Positions 14,369 to 23,516 of a DNA stretch of 64,000 nt are shown piece after piece. This stretch comes from Clostridia bacterium (GTDB taxonomy: Bacteria > Bacillota > Clostridia > Oscillospirales > RGIG577): positions 1 to 64,000 of the forward strand of contig JAFQZS010000018.1 of assembly GCA_017405765.1 (NCBI GenBank), in the 5' to 3' direction. Under the pieces are notes generated by a model. It saw only the letters and a program-made list of their open reading frames with translations, did no database searches and was not told where the DNA came from. The stretch's first letter is position 1, and each line of letters starts with the position of its first letter. Position numbers and translations under genes: made by a program.

Positions 14369-16930
14369 CTACTTTGCATCGTACCATGACCTTCCGTGAC
14401 TTACGCTCACCTTTAAAGGCACTCCTATATCGCACACGTTCTCCATCTCGCGCACAAGTATTTCGCTTGCGCGCGAAAGCTCCTCATCCTTTGCAAGAAG
14501 CACTAGCTCGTCGTGTATCTGAAGCACGAGCTTCGTTTCAAGCCCTTCTTTTTTCAGCGCCCTGTCAACATTAACCATCGCAAGCTTGATGATATCGGCC
14601 GCCGTGCCCTGTATCGGCGTATTTAACGCCACGCGCTCGCCAAAGGCGCGCACATTCTTATTCGAGCTTTTAAGCTCGTCGATAAAGCGCACGCGTCCGA
14701 ACTTTGTTTTAACGTATCCGTCCTCTTTCGCGCGCTTTACCACCTCGTCAAGATAACGGCGCACGCCGCCGAACGTCTTAAAATAGCTGTCTATATATTC
14801 CTTTGCCTGCTTCACGCTCACGCCTATATTCCCCGCGAGCGTAAAACCCGATATGCCGTATACTATTCCGAAGTTTACGGCCTTTGCGCCCGAACGCATT
14901 TCAGGCGTCACATCCTGTGGCTTTACTCCCCAGACCTGAGCTGCCGTGGCCGTATGGATATCGCCGCCCTCAGAGAATATCCGCGTCATCGTCTCATCGC
15001 CGGACATTCCCGCCAAAACCCTCAGCTCTATCTGCGAATAATCGGCCGAAAGATACTCGTATCCCTCGCGCTCACATACGAACGCCTTGCGTATCCGCCG
15101 TCCTTCGGGCAGGCGGACGGGTATGTTCTGGAGATTAGGCTCCGTTGACGAAAGCCGCCCCGTATGCGTCAGTGCCTGATTAAAGCAGGTGTGAAGATAG
15201 CCGTCCGCATCGCGCGCCTTTTTAAGACCTTCTATATAAGTGGAGCTTAGCTTAGTCTTCTGCCGATATTCAAGAATTTTATCGATTATCGGATGATACG
15301 GCGCAAGCTTTTCAAGCGTCTCCGCATCTGTAGAATATCCTGTCTTGGTTTTTTTGAGCACGGGAAGCCCGAGCCGCTCAAACAGTATAGTGCCGAGCTG
15401 CTTCGGCGAGCCTATGTTGAACTCCTCCCCCGCAATGTCGTATATCTCGCGCGTCGAGCGCTCTATCGCTTCCGAAAGCTCGCGCCCTATCTCGTCAAGC
15501 ACGTCCGCGTCGATATACATACCCTCGCGCTCCATCTCGAAAAGCACGCCCGCAAGCGGCATCTCGATATCGTAAAACAAACGGTGCTGACCGTTCTTTT
15601 CTATATGATCGCACATCTTTTCATAGAGCGCCGGCATATTTACAAGCGCCTCGCAGGCGTCGTCCTCGCTTTCGTATATGTCCCCCATAGGAGATATGCC
15701 GCTTTCCAAAAAGCGTCCCGCCGCCCGAAAGAATCCGCCTGCGGGCAGCGCAGGATCGGCAACATAAGCCGCAAGCATAAAGTCGAAGTCGCCGCCCAAA
15801 TAGCGAAGCTCTTCCGAGCCAAGCTTTGTCATATCGCGCTTTATGTCATATGCGCGTTTTTTTACGGTCTTATCGCAAAACAACGCGCCCAAAGCCTCAT
15901 TTTTGCATTTATATACTGCTTCGCCGCACAAAACATATGTGTGTTCGCTCTGCATGATGTAGTACATAACGCCTTCATTTTGTATTCTCTTTATTATACT
16001 GTCGTCATATGGCAGAGCCTCATATTTTTCCCTTCCCGGCGCATCCGTTTCTTTTTTTTCCGGCTTTAAGCCCAGCCGCGTTATAAAAGCCTTCAGCTCA
16101 AGCTCCGACAGTATCGCGTAAAGCCTGTCGGTATCATACGGGCTTATGCGCGCATCCCCTGGCGAAAAGCTTATCGGCGCATCGGTCCTTATCGTGCCGA
16201 GCGTGCGGCTTAAATACGCCATATCGCGCCCTGCGATAAGCTTATTTTTAACGCCTGCCTTTTCTTTGTCTATCGCGCCCTCCTTATATATCTCGTCAAG
16301 CGTGCCGTATTTCTGTAAAAGGGATGCGGCCGTCTTTTCTCCTATGCCCGCAACTCCCGGAATATTGTCCGACGCATCTCCCCAAAGAGCTTTTAAGTCA
16401 ATAAGCTGAGAAACCTTAAGGCCGTAGTTTTTTTCGACCTCTTCGGGATTATATCGCGTCGTAAGCGTTTGTCCTCCCTTTGTCGTAATAAGAAGCACAT
16501 TGGTTTTATCGCTTACAAGCTGCAGATCGTCGCGGTCGCCCGTTACTATATCGCATGAAACGTTCTGCTTTTCACAAAGTCGCGCCACGGTGCCTATTAT
16601 GTCGTCGGCCTCAAAGCCCGCGCATTCAAGACACGGTACGTTCATGGCGGAAAGTATCTCCTTTACAACGGGAAGCTGAGCGGCCAGCTCATCCGGCATA
16701 CCCTTTCTTTTTATCTTATATCCCGAATACATCTCGTTTCTGAACGTACCGCCCGGCAGATCGAACGCGGCGCAGACGCAGTCGGGCTTTTCATCCTCGA
16801 TGAACTTTAAAAAAATGTTTAAAAAACCGTAAACGGCATTCGTCGGCTGCCCCTTTGAATTCGTAAGCAGCCTTATCGCATAAAACGCACGGTTTATAAT
16901 GCTGTTGCCGTCAAAAATCATCAGCTTCAT
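14369..16930 (-). CDS. polA: DNA polymerase I
   Basis: Pol I fills gaps and removes primers in replication and repair. The 853 residues have a complete 5' nuclease (MIFDGNSIINRAFYAI, ECAGFEADDIIGT, VTGDRDDLQLV), a middle 3'-5' exonuclease-fold domain (about 300-460) and a full polymerase. The polymerase has motif A DYSQIELRVLAG, motif B RSGAKAVNFGIVYG and motif C QIHDELVL. The middle domain lacks the DxE metal ligands of proofreading enzymes (the region reads MYYIMQSEHTYVLC), so proofreading is probably absent, as in many Gram-positive Pol I proteins. GGAGG lies 10 bases before ATG 16930. It appears to head the YwlE-rimI-tsaD run, 111 bases upstream of the phosphatase. Confidence 0.96.
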   Translation of the reverse strand: MKLMIFDGNSIINRAFYAIRLLTNSKGQPTNAVYGFLNIFLKFIEDEKPDCVCAAFDLPGGTFRNEMYSGYKIKRKGMPDELAAQLPVVKEILSAMNVPCLECAGFEADDIIGTVARLCEKQNVSCDIVTGDRDDLQLVSDKTNVLLITTKGGQTLTTRYNPEEVEKNYGLKVSQLIDLKALWGDASDNIPGVAGIGEKTAASLLQKYGTLDEIYKEGAIDKEKAGVKNKLIAGRDMAYLSRTLGTIRTDAPISFSPGDARISPYDTDRLYAILSELELKAFITRLGLKPEKKETDAPGREKYEALPYDDSIIKRIQNEGVMYYIMQSEHTYVLCGEAVYKCKNEALGALFCDKTVKKRAYDIKRDMTKLGSEELRYLGGDFDFMLAAYVADPALPAGGFFRAAGRFLESGISPMGDIYESEDDACEALVNMPALYEKMCDHIEKNGQHRLFYDIEMPLAGVLFEMEREGMYIDADVLDEIGRELSEAIERSTREIYDIAGEEFNIGSPKQLGTILFERLGLPVLKKTKTGYSTDAETLEKLAPYHPIIDKILEYRQKTKLSSTYIEGLKKARDADGYLHTCFNQALTHTGRLSSTEPNLQNIPVRLPEGRRIRKAFVCEREGYEYLSADYSQIELRVLAGMSGDETMTRIFSEGGDIHTATAAQVWGVKPQDVTPEMRSGAKAVNFGIVYGISGFTLAGNIGVSVKQAKEYIDSYFKTFGGVRRYLDEVVKRAKEDGYVKTKFGRVRFIDELKSSNKNVRAFGERVALNTPIQGTAADIIKLAMVNVDRALKKEGLETKLVLQIHDELVLLAKDEELSRASEILVREMENVCDIGVPLKVSVSHGRSWYDAK

Positions 16931-17026
16931 ATTATAAAAGCCTCCGTAAATGTATTTAATAAATAATTATATCATATTTTTATACGATATGTACAGCTTT
17001 ATAAAGCATATTATCACCGCAAAAAA

Positions 17027-17053
17027 GCGGCAGCGTTTCGATCTCGCTGCCGC
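17027..17053 (-). terminator. Intrinsic terminator after the DUF2798 gene
   Basis: GCGGCAGCG and CGCTGCCGC form a GC-rich stem, followed on the minus strand by CTTTTTTG. It separates the small membrane-protein gene from polA. Confidence 0.85.
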
Positions 17054-17091
17054 CCAACGGCTCTCCGTTCAAAGAAGAATACGCCTATCGT

Positions 17092-17601
17092 TTATACCCG
17101 TTCCCTGCTTTCGGCGTCCTTTTTTGCATCTGCCTTTTCGTGATACTTTCTCATGACAAATCTTGCAATAGGCTGCGCAATGCATGTTTCCACTCCCAGC
17201 GAAACGGCAAAGTTTCTCGGCCATTTGTAAAAGAACATCGTTATCGGCTCCATGCTTATATTGCGTTCTCCTATCCATGATCCGAGTACCGTCAGTATGA
17301 CCGACATAAGAAGTACCGAAAAAAGAATATTAGCCAACACATGAGCGTTGAAGCTATCCTCTCGGCGTAGAATCATATTTGTAAGCACGCTCGCGGGCTT
17401 ATACGTTATAAGCACCACGGCTATTACACACAGCCACACAAAGGGTATGACCTCCAGCGTATACCTCCATGTCGTAAGAGAAAATCCCATTTCAAAGCAC
17501 GTAATTATCGGAGCTATGATGTTTACCGAGATCACCGATATCACGAGCATGAAAAGTGCAAACTCCTTTTTGCTGCGCGGCAGCTTCATATAAAAATCCA
17601 T
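17092..17601 (-). CDS. DUF2798-family membrane protein
   Basis: The 169-residue integral membrane protein begins MDFYMKLPRSKKEFALFMLV, typical of DUF2798 proteins. It has about four hydrophobic helices (near 17-40, 50-70, 90-115 and 125-150) and a short charged C-terminus (KYHEKADAKKDAESRERV). No function has been assigned to the family. ATG 17601 has GAGGG 10 bases upstream. A longer frame from 17661 would start inside the terminator hairpin of the preceding gene, so I reject it. Confidence 0.8.
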   Translation of the reverse strand: MDFYMKLPRSKKEFALFMLVISVISVNIIAPIITCFEMGFSLTTWRYTLEVIPFVWLCVIAVVLITYKPASVLTNMILRREDSFNAHVLANILFSVLLMSVILTVLGSWIGERNISMEPITMFFYKWPRNFAVSLGVETCIAQPIARFVMRKYHEKADAKKDAESRERV

Positions 17602-17640
17602 TTTCTTCTGCCCTCTTTCATAAAACCTTGCGATAAAAGA

Positions 17641-17669
17641 AAGCGTGAGACGAAACTTCATCTCACGCT
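17641..17669 (-). terminator. Terminator of the two-lipoprotein operon
   Basis: AGCGTGAGA (17642-17650) pairs with TCTCACGCT (17661-17669), followed on the minus strand by TTTCTTTTATC. It lies 136 bases beyond the stop of the DUF3298-like lipoprotein gene. Confidence 0.75.
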
Positions 17670-17804
17670 GAACAATTATACGCGCCTTTATTCTTTTACG
17701 TTGAATATTTTACCGCTTTTTCATCCTTTTTTCAAAGGAGCTTTTTACTGAAATTCACGGAAAAAAGCGCCCTGTTTTCTTTAATTTCAGACAACAACAA
17801 TGCC

Positions 17805-19499
17805 TCAGTCAAATATCGTAAGGTTCTCTCGCCCGAGCGCTTCAAATGAGATCGAATAATAATCTCCCCATTCGGCGTTACGCTCATATGATATCGTAAG
17901 CCCCTCCTGATAGAGATTGAACTGACCTTTTTCAATAGCCTCGAGATAATACTCGTCGTCCTTTAATTCATTGTCCCACTGGGACTGCTCTTCTTTTATC
18001 TTCTCAACAAGCAGCGCTTTATAATCCACACCGTCCTTAAACAGATCGGAAAGCTCAACTGCGCTCCCCGTCGTCTCGTCGTAAAGAGCCTGGTTGTTAT
18101 GGACGTCAAATAACTCCTGGTTGCCGTTATAATCGTCGTCATACGTGTATACCTCAACGTATCTTGAGTCATTTTCCAAAAGATACTTGCCGTAGCGCGT
18201 CACAGAGTAGCTTACGTTCAACATAACGGTGCTGCCCCGATACTTTGAAAACAGCTCCTCTGCAAGCGTCCTTACCGTTTCATCCGCCGCATCGTACTTT
18301 TCGTTTATCATATCGGAAAGCGCGTCGTCAGATATGTCGCACGGTATCGAGGCGTACATATTCACGTTAGTGTACTGATAGTCTTCATCATTAAATCCCA
18401 AGTCGTTCGGCGAATAATATGCATCTGTTGACTTCACGGGATAATTTGATACGATGAACTCTTCTGCGCGCGTGTTTTCGTAAATGGAGTCCTGCGTTTC
18501 AAAGCGCGAGAATACGCCTATCGCTTCAGACACCTCCGGCTCGCTGTAAGATATGTTGAAATACGCCGGATTGAAGCTCTTATAAGCTTCATAATAATAC
18601 GAGGTGTCAAATTCGGGCGTGTTGTAATCAAAAATAAGCTCTATGCCATACTCGCTCACCGAAAACTTCATATCGTCGGATATGCCCTTAAAGGGATAAA
18701 CAAGCGATAGGTTCGAGTCGTATTCGTAGAACTCGCCCTCCCCGGGGCCGTCCCCCGCCGACATATTATTCTTTGCAAGATAATCGGCTATCTGTGCGTT
18801 TATTATCTCCTTATAATCCGCATCGTCGGCGAACATATCGGAAAGCGGGAACTGCTCGCCCGTTCGCAGGTCGAAATTGAGAGGGACCGCGTCTCCTATG
18901 AAAACGGAATCGTAAACGTCGTCGTCCTCGTAGCTGCCGTAAACGTTCAGCGTAACGAGCAGCGAAAGAATATTTGAGAAATTCGCGCACTCGCGCACGT
19001 ACACCTCTTTTTCAAACGTATAGCGCGAAAAATCGACGGCGCGTATACCGCGATACGGCGGCAGCTTTGCATTGTAAAGCTCTAAGACCGTGTCGTATAT
19101 CGTATCGTTTATCTTTGTTTCAACTTCCTTGTCAAGAAGGCCGCTGGCTATGTAATAATGTATGCGGCCTTCCGAAAAAACAAGAGCACCTGTTTCAGAT
19201 GACGATCCGTCGGCTTTCTGGGCGCTTTCGTCCATTTCAACGTCGGCCTGATTCAACACAAGTCCGTTCGTATATATTATCCGCTCAGGCGTGACGGGGA
19301 CTGTCACCTTGTTTGCGCCGTCTTTAAGCGAGGCGGGCGCTTTGTAGGGCGCGGCGCTTCTTATTATCGGGCTTTCTATGGAAACGTACTCTCGCTGCTC
19401 TTTGCCGTTAGACTGCGCGCAGCCGAAAAGCGCCGCTAATATCAGCGCGCCCGCAAGCGCCGCGGCAAGCGGCTTTATGCTTTTATGCAAGCGGAACAT
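17805..19499 (-). CDS. Lipoprotein with two DUF3298/RsiV-like repeats
   Basis: The 564-residue exported lipoprotein has signal peptide MFRLHKSIKPLAAALAGALI with a lipobox ending in ALFGC near residue 28. It contains two related halves. In the first, VPLNFDLRTGEQFPLSDMF precedes a DYKEIINAQIADYL helix. In the second, ALYDETTGSAVELSDLF precedes DYKALLVEKIKEEQ. This pattern is the DUF3298 domain of RsiV-like extracytoplasmic proteins. No sigma factor or transmembrane anti-sigma segment is visible, so it is probably a surface or ligand-binding protein. ATG 19499 has AAAGGAGG 6 bases upstream and overlaps the end of the preceding gene by 17 bases, giving coupled translation. Confidence 0.78.
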   Translation of the reverse strand: MFRLHKSIKPLAAALAGALILAALFGCAQSNGKEQREYVSIESPIIRSAAPYKAPASLKDGANKVTVPVTPERIIYTNGLVLNQADVEMDESAQKADGSSSETGALVFSEGRIHYYIASGLLDKEVETKINDTIYDTVLELYNAKLPPYRGIRAVDFSRYTFEKEVYVRECANFSNILSLLVTLNVYGSYEDDDVYDSVFIGDAVPLNFDLRTGEQFPLSDMFADDADYKEIINAQIADYLAKNNMSAGDGPGEGEFYEYDSNLSLVYPFKGISDDMKFSVSEYGIELIFDYNTPEFDTSYYYEAYKSFNPAYFNISYSEPEVSEAIGVFSRFETQDSIYENTRAEEFIVSNYPVKSTDAYYSPNDLGFNDEDYQYTNVNMYASIPCDISDDALSDMINEKYDAADETVRTLAEELFSKYRGSTVMLNVSYSVTRYGKYLLENDSRYVEVYTYDDDYNGNQELFDVHNNQALYDETTGSAVELSDLFKDGVDYKALLVEKIKEEQSQWDNELKDDEYYLEAIEKGQFNLYQEGLTISYERNAEWGDYYSISFEALGRENLTIFD

Positions 19500-20367
19500 A
19501 CCCTGCCTCCTTTGCGGCATTCTGTCCGTCCTCGGACAGCGTCCAGTTAAGGAGCGCTCTCGCGGGGCTGTCCTCCGGCTCGTCGGCGCGTATCACGGCA
19601 TAATAAGCGGTAGTGTAGGGATAGCTTCCGTCGGCTATCGTTTCGGGCGAGGGATATACGCCTTCAACCGAGATAAGCTTAGCCGCGTCGCGCACATACA
19701 TTTCGTTCACATAGAAGTAATATGAGTATCCGAGCGCCTGGTCGGAGTTGTCGTAACCCGATACAGCCTCAACAAGCTCGCCCATTCCGACTATGCGCTT
19801 CTCTGTCGGCGCGTCGGCAGGCTCAACGTCGCCCATTACAAGATCTAAAAAGCCCGTCTGCGAACCCGAGTTCACCTCGCGCTGATACGCGATTATCTCT
19901 TTATCCTCGCCGCCCACCTCGGACCAGTTCGTTATCTTATCTGTATAGATATCAACTATCTGTTGGCAGCTCAGATCGTCAACGGGGTTTTTCTCATTCA
20001 CCATGAAGATAAAGCCCTCGTTTACAACAGGATGCACCTCAAGCTCAACGCCGGCTTCGGCCGCAAGGGCATATTCCTCCTCTGAAGGGCTGGTAACAAA
20101 GATGACGTCGCAGTCCTTATTGATAAGGTTCACGTATGCGTTGTGCGTCGTATTGTGCTTGATATACGTCGAAGCGTCGCCGAGAGAAACTCCCGTTGCG
20201 TCGGAGAAGAACTGCTCGGACAGCGGTATCGTTGCCGTGGAGCCGTCCACCTTAGGATAATTGTCCGGCGTGAACGGATAAGTCTTTTCCTCCGTCGTCG
20301 TCTGCGAACAGCCGAAAAGCGCCGCAAGCATACATACGAGCACGGCGGCTGCAACTAATTTTTTCAT
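19483..20367 (-). CDS. PstS-like substrate-binding lipoprotein without transporter genes
   Basis: The 294 residues include a lipoprotein signal peptide (MKKLVAAAVLVCMLAALFGC) and a type 2 periplasmic-binding fold of the phosphate/PstS-like group: DGSTATIPLSEQFF near 41, QQIVDIYTDKITNWSEVGG, and REVNSGSQTGFLDLV, where phosphate contacts lie in PstS. No ABC permease or ATPase accompanies it. The only partner is the overlapping double-DUF3298 lipoprotein downstream. It may sense or scavenge an anion at the surface; ligand unknown. ATG 20367 follows GGAG by 10 bases; a 20-codon extension upstream lacks a signal-like N-terminus. Confidence 0.82.
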   Translation of the reverse strand: MKKLVAAAVLVCMLAALFGCSQTTTEEKTYPFTPDNYPKVDGSTATIPLSEQFFSDATGVSLGDASTYIKHNTTHNAYVNLINKDCDVIFVTSPSEEEYALAAEAGVELEVHPVVNEGFIFMVNEKNPVDDLSCQQIVDIYTDKITNWSEVGGEDKEIIAYQREVNSGSQTGFLDLVMGDVEPADAPTEKRIVGMGELVEAVSGYDNSDQALGYSYYFYVNEMYVRDAAKLISVEGVYPSPETIADGSYPYTTAYYAVIRADEPEDSPARALLNWTLSEDGQNAAKEAGYVPLA

Positions 20368-20678
20368 TTTTACTTCACTCCTTACTTTTTTGTAAACTGA
20401 CTTGTTTTTGCTTAAAGCTTTTGTCATTTTGAAAGCTTTCCTTGCTTAAATGCAGGGAAAAACGTTCTTTATATCATTCCAAGGCGCAGACGCGCCGAAG
20501 AACCTCATATATAAGCCTTACTGAGGCAGCAAACATGATGTTAAACAGCCATTTTTAAAAAGCGTCTTCATGTCTTCATCTTTAGTATATCATTTTTTAT
20601 CGGACTTTTACGCAACTTCCGCAAAAATCCCGCATATTATAACGTATATATTCAAAGCACAAAAAGGAGGTGCAGAGT

Positions 20679-20831
20679 TTGAATAACATGTATAACAGCG
20701 CGCCGCGCGGCTCTTCACACAGAGACGTTAAGCGTACCGATAAAGACGCCGACAACAGTGTAAAAAGGCGGGGCGACCTCGACGATTATATTTTCCGCTT
20801 CAATTTGGAAAAGCCCGTGAGCGAAAGATAA
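20679..20831 (+). CDS. Small hypothetical protein (50 residues), TTG start
   Basis: An unrecognised small gene. A strong site, AAAGGAGG (20663-20670), lies 8 bases before a TTG start; an ATG three codons later is an alternative. The product is hydrophilic and highly charged (SSHRDVKRTDKDADNSVKRR), ending with an aromatic patch DDYIFRFNLEK. A hairpin-forming stretch (CTCTT...AAGAG, GCCGT...ACGGC; 20831-20872) follows. It precedes the SleB-like gene by 111 bases, on the same strand. The ribosome site is the main reason to call it real. Confidence 0.55.
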   Translation: MNNMYNSAPRGSSHRDVKRTDKDADNSVKRRGDLDDYIFRFNLEKPVSER

Positions 20832-20942
20832 CTCTTTGCCGTTTTTGTATACCTTTAGACGGCCTTTAAGAGTAAAAGGTTGCATAAAAAACAGTTTTTT
20901 TGAAAAACTAACCTCGAAAACAAAAATAACGAGGTAGGAATA

Positions 20943-21638
20943 ATGAAAAAAGCCATGTCCAAGAACACCGCGTCCGCCCTTTTAATATCGGCTGTACTGA
21001 TAGCGGCTCTTCTTCTCTTTGTTTTTTATGCTCAAAGCATAAAACCGGAAACTGCCGAAACCTTTTCGCGCTACGGCTCCAGCGGCGACGAAGTAAAGAC
21101 CATACAGACAAAGCTCAAAAACTGGGGTTACTATAACGGCGCGATCGACGGAATATACGGCAGTGAAACTCAGGCGGCCGTAAAATACTTTCAACAGAAA
21201 AACGGCCTTAAGGGCGACGGCATTGCAGGCGTTCAAACGCTTAATGCCATGGGTATCACAAGCTCGGGCTCGCAGTCGTCTTATACGCAGTCGGAGCGAA
21301 GCCTTCTTACGCGCATAATAAGCGCCGAAGCTCGCGGCGAGCCTTACGAAGGACAGGTGGCCGTAGGCGCGGTGATCCTTAACCGCGTCGAACATCCGTC
21401 GTTTCCGAATACCATCGCGGGCGTCGTATATCAGCCCGGCGCGTTCTCCGCACTTGACGACGGGCAGTTCAATCAGCCCGTCGATGCGGCCTGCGCGCGC
21501 GCCGCAGACGCAGCCATGGCAGGAAGCGACCCTTCGGGCGGCGCGATATATTATTACAATCCCGCAAAATCAACGAACAAATGGATCTTGAGCCGCCCCG
21601 TTATAAAAAGGATCGGCAATCACGTCTTTGCCGCATAA
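20943..21638 (+). CDS. SleB-like spore cortex-lytic / cell wall hydrolase
   Basis: The 231-residue exported enzyme has an N-terminal signal or membrane anchor (about 10-32). A peptidoglycan-binding type 1 domain (about 40-105, GSSGDEVKTIQTKLKNWGYY and DGIYGSETQAAVKYFQ) follows. Then comes a hydrolase_2 domain (about 117-231) starting SLLTRIISAEARGEPYEGQ, where the glutamate of SAEARGE is the expected catalytic acid. SleB enzymes are lytic transglycosylases acting on muramic-delta-lactam cortex during germination. No ypeB follows, so a housekeeping or SwlB-like role is possible. A TGCATA (20881) upstream loosely resembles a forespore -35 element, without a good -10. Confidence 0.85.
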   Translation: MKKAMSKNTASALLISAVLIAALLLFVFYAQSIKPETAETFSRYGSSGDEVKTIQTKLKNWGYYNGAIDGIYGSETQAAVKYFQQKNGLKGDGIAGVQTLNAMGITSSGSQSSYTQSERSLLTRIISAEARGEPYEGQVAVGAVILNRVEHPSFPNTIAGVVYQPGAFSALDDGQFNQPVDAACARAADAAMAGSDPSGGAIYYYNPAKSTNKWILSRPVIKRIGNHVFAA

Positions 21639-21642
21639 AAAA

Positions 21643-21676
21643 CGCGCCCTCTCAATTCTCGGTTGAGAAGGCGCGA
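21643..21676. terminator. Bidirectional terminator between sleB-like gene and pilT
   Basis: Convergent genes end on either side. GCGCCctCTCAA pairs with TTGAGAaGGCGC, followed by TTTTTTCTT on the plus strand and TTTTTTATG on the minus strand. Confidence 0.88.
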
Positions 21677-21692
21677 TTTTTTCTTATTCATT

Positions 21693-22748
21693 TTATGCTT
21701 TTTTGATCATCTGATCGGGGTTCATCGCATAATGGACGGCTGTGTCCTTCGTTATACGCCCCGCTTTGACTAAGGCAAGGATCGAGTTGTCCATGCTTAT
21801 CATGCCCTCGCCGGAGCCCGTTTGGATAGCTGCGTCGATCTGATGGATGCGGCTGTCTCTTACAAGCGTGCGTATAGCGTTGTTTAAGTGCATTATCTCA
21901 AAAGCCGGCGTAAGCCCTCCGTCCACAGTGGGCAGAAGCTGCTGACTTACTACGGTACGCAAAACCTGAGACAGCTGTACGCGTATCTGCTGCTGCTGTC
22001 CGGGGGGGAACACGTCTATGATTCGGTCTATAGTGTTTACCGCGCCCACGGTGTGAAGCGTGGATATTACAAGATGTCCTGTTTCGGCTGCGGTCATAGC
22101 TGTCTGTATCGTGTCGAGGTCTCTCATTTCTCCGAGCAGGATAACGTCGGGAGCTTGTCTTAAGCTTGCTCTTAACGCCGTAACATAGCTTTCCGTATCG
22201 ACGTTCAGCTCTCTTTGGCTTACAATGCCTTCTCTGTGAGAATGAAGATACTCTATCGGGTCTTCTATAGTTATTATGTGCGCGTTGCGCGTTTGGTTTA
22301 TTCTGTCGACTACGCAGGCGAGCGTAGTCGATTTGCCGCTTCCGGCAGGGCCGGTCACCAAAACGAGACCTCTCGTGCGCTCTGATATTTTCATGACCTC
22401 ATCGGGAATGCTAAGATCCTCCCAGCTCGGTATGCCGAACTTGACTACGCGCATTACGGCCGCAAGCGAGCCGCGCTGTCTGAATATATTAACGCGGAAG
22501 CGCGCAAGACCCGGCAAGGAGGTGGAAAAGTCGTCGTCCCACCCGTGCGGGCTTTCGGGCAGCGGCCTTTGTGCCAATTCATATATATCACGCACCAAAG
22601 CCTCCACGTCTTTCGGGAGAAGAAATCCGTCGCTTATCGACCTTATCTCTCCCGCGCGTTTTATAGATACCGGCTTGCCGGCTATAAGAAACAGATCGGC
22701 CGCGTTTTCATTGACCGCCGTTTCCAAATATGTCCGAATATTCTCCAT
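21693..22748 (-). CDS. pilT: PilT-type type IV pilus ATPase
   Basis: The 351-residue cytoplasmic hexameric ATPase has Walker A GPAGSGKST near residue 135, an Asp box ITIEDPIEYLH, Walker B VILLGEMRDLDT and a His box LVISTLHT. It also has the PilT-type AIRTLVRDSRIHQI segment near 295 (AIRNLIRE in classic PilT). PilT normally retracts pili and needs an extension ATPase PilB, which is not in this cluster. It is the last gene of a six- to seven-gene operon with PilC and pilin-like proteins. ATG 22748 overlaps the preceding stop; a TTG two codons earlier is an alternative. Confidence 0.92.
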   Translation of the reverse strand: MENIRTYLETAVNENAADLFLIAGKPVSIKRAGEIRSISDGFLLPKDVEALVRDIYELAQRPLPESPHGWDDDFSTSLPGLARFRVNIFRQRGSLAAVMRVVKFGIPSWEDLSIPDEVMKISERTRGLVLVTGPAGSGKSTTLACVVDRINQTRNAHIITIEDPIEYLHSHREGIVSQRELNVDTESYVTALRASLRQAPDVILLGEMRDLDTIQTAMTAAETGHLVISTLHTVGAVNTIDRIIDVFPPGQQQQIRVQLSQVLRTVVSQQLLPTVDGGLTPAFEIMHLNNAIRTLVRDSRIHQIDAAIQTGSGEGMISMDNSILALVKAGRITKDTAVHYAMNPDQMIKKA

Positions 22749-22750
22749 TG

Positions 22751-23122
22751 TCAATTACCGTCCCATACTTTGATTGTATTGTCAGTCTCCCAGTCTCCCG
22801 TAAAGACAGTCTGCCAGCGAATGATCTTTATATCCCCGCTGCTGTTTTGAAGCTCCACCTGCAATGTCTGCTCTGCGCCCACCGGCAGCTCTATCAGGGC
22901 AGAACCGCCTTCAGGCATTCCCCCGCGCTTAAGCTTTGCCACCTGCTCTACGGCCTCAGAATCCGCCGCATAATACTCCTTCGCAGACTGAGCCGTCATC
23001 TCGCACATGGCGCGCTCCTTATCTGCAGCCGAGAACGTAAGCACTGCGAACACGCATAAGCATAGGGAGCAAAAAATCATAACAAGCGATACAACGCCCG
23101 AGATCTGTCCTCCCCGCTTCAT
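22751..23122 (-). CDS. Pilin-like membrane-anchored protein (123 residues)
   Basis: No family is recognised with confidence. The N-terminus is short and basic (MKRGGQ) and is followed by a hydrophobic helix at about 8-30 (VVSLVMIFCSLCLCVFAVL), then a small soluble domain. That is the layout of minor pilins, but with no E5 and no clear cleavage motif. The C-terminal part (TLQVELQNSSGDIKIIRW) is probably a beta sheet. It overlaps its neighbours by 2-4 bases on both sides, so it is co-translated with the pilin-like gene and pilT. Confidence 0.7.
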   Translation of the reverse strand: MKRGGQISGVVSLVMIFCSLCLCVFAVLTFSAADKERAMCEMTAQSAKEYYAADSEAVEQVAKLKRGGMPEGGSALIELPVGAEQTLQVELQNSSGDIKIIRWQTVFTGDWETDNTIKVWDGN

Positions 23123-23514
23123 GTCTCTTCCTCCAAGGCGGCTACGTTCCAGTCAATAAGCTCTTCCCCGTCAAACGTGACGTCGAGCTTGCCGGAAACA
23201 AACCCGTCTTCCTGTTTTGCGTTAAGATGTAGGACAAGTCCGTCGTCAAGCTCAATAACGAGAGCGTCGTTCTCTACATCGCCGCCCGTAAGCCGCGCCG
23301 TTTTATCAATGTCGCCGCCCGAAGCCTTAAAGCACTCCGCCGCCACGCGCGCCTCATTTACGGCTTTATTCAAAATAACGCTGTCGCGGCTTACTACCTC
23401 GGCGCGCACAAAGAGCCCGCCGCAGACAGCAACGCAAAAGGCAAAAATGCCGACGGCGATAAGCAGCTCTATAGCAAAAAGACCTGCCCGCGTAGGCCTA
23501 ACACGGTTCTCCAA
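23119..23514 (-). CDS. Type IV prepilin-like protein
   Basis: The 131-residue protein has a class III-like N-terminus: basic leader RVRPTRAG, then LFAIELLIAVGIFAF. Cleavage after the glycine puts leucine at +1 and glutamate at +5, the hallmark E5 of type IV pilins, within a 20-residue hydrophobic helix. The short globular part (LTGGDVENDALVIELDD) suggests a minor pseudopilin. The prepilin peptidase that would process it is not in the window. Start and stop overlap or abut the neighbouring genes. Confidence 0.78.
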   Translation of the reverse strand: MENRVRPTRAGLFAIELLIAVGIFAFCVAVCGGLFVRAEVVSRDSVILNKAVNEARVAAECFKASGGDIDKTARLTGGDVENDALVIELDDGLVLHLNAKQEDGFVSGKLDVTFDGEELIDWNVAALEEET

Positions 23515-23516
23515 TT

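Noticed and set aside
19483-19499. Overlap of the two lipoprotein genes as a sign of frameshift
   Set aside because: Each has its own complete signal peptide and lipobox and a proper ribosome site, so they are two genes with coupled translation.
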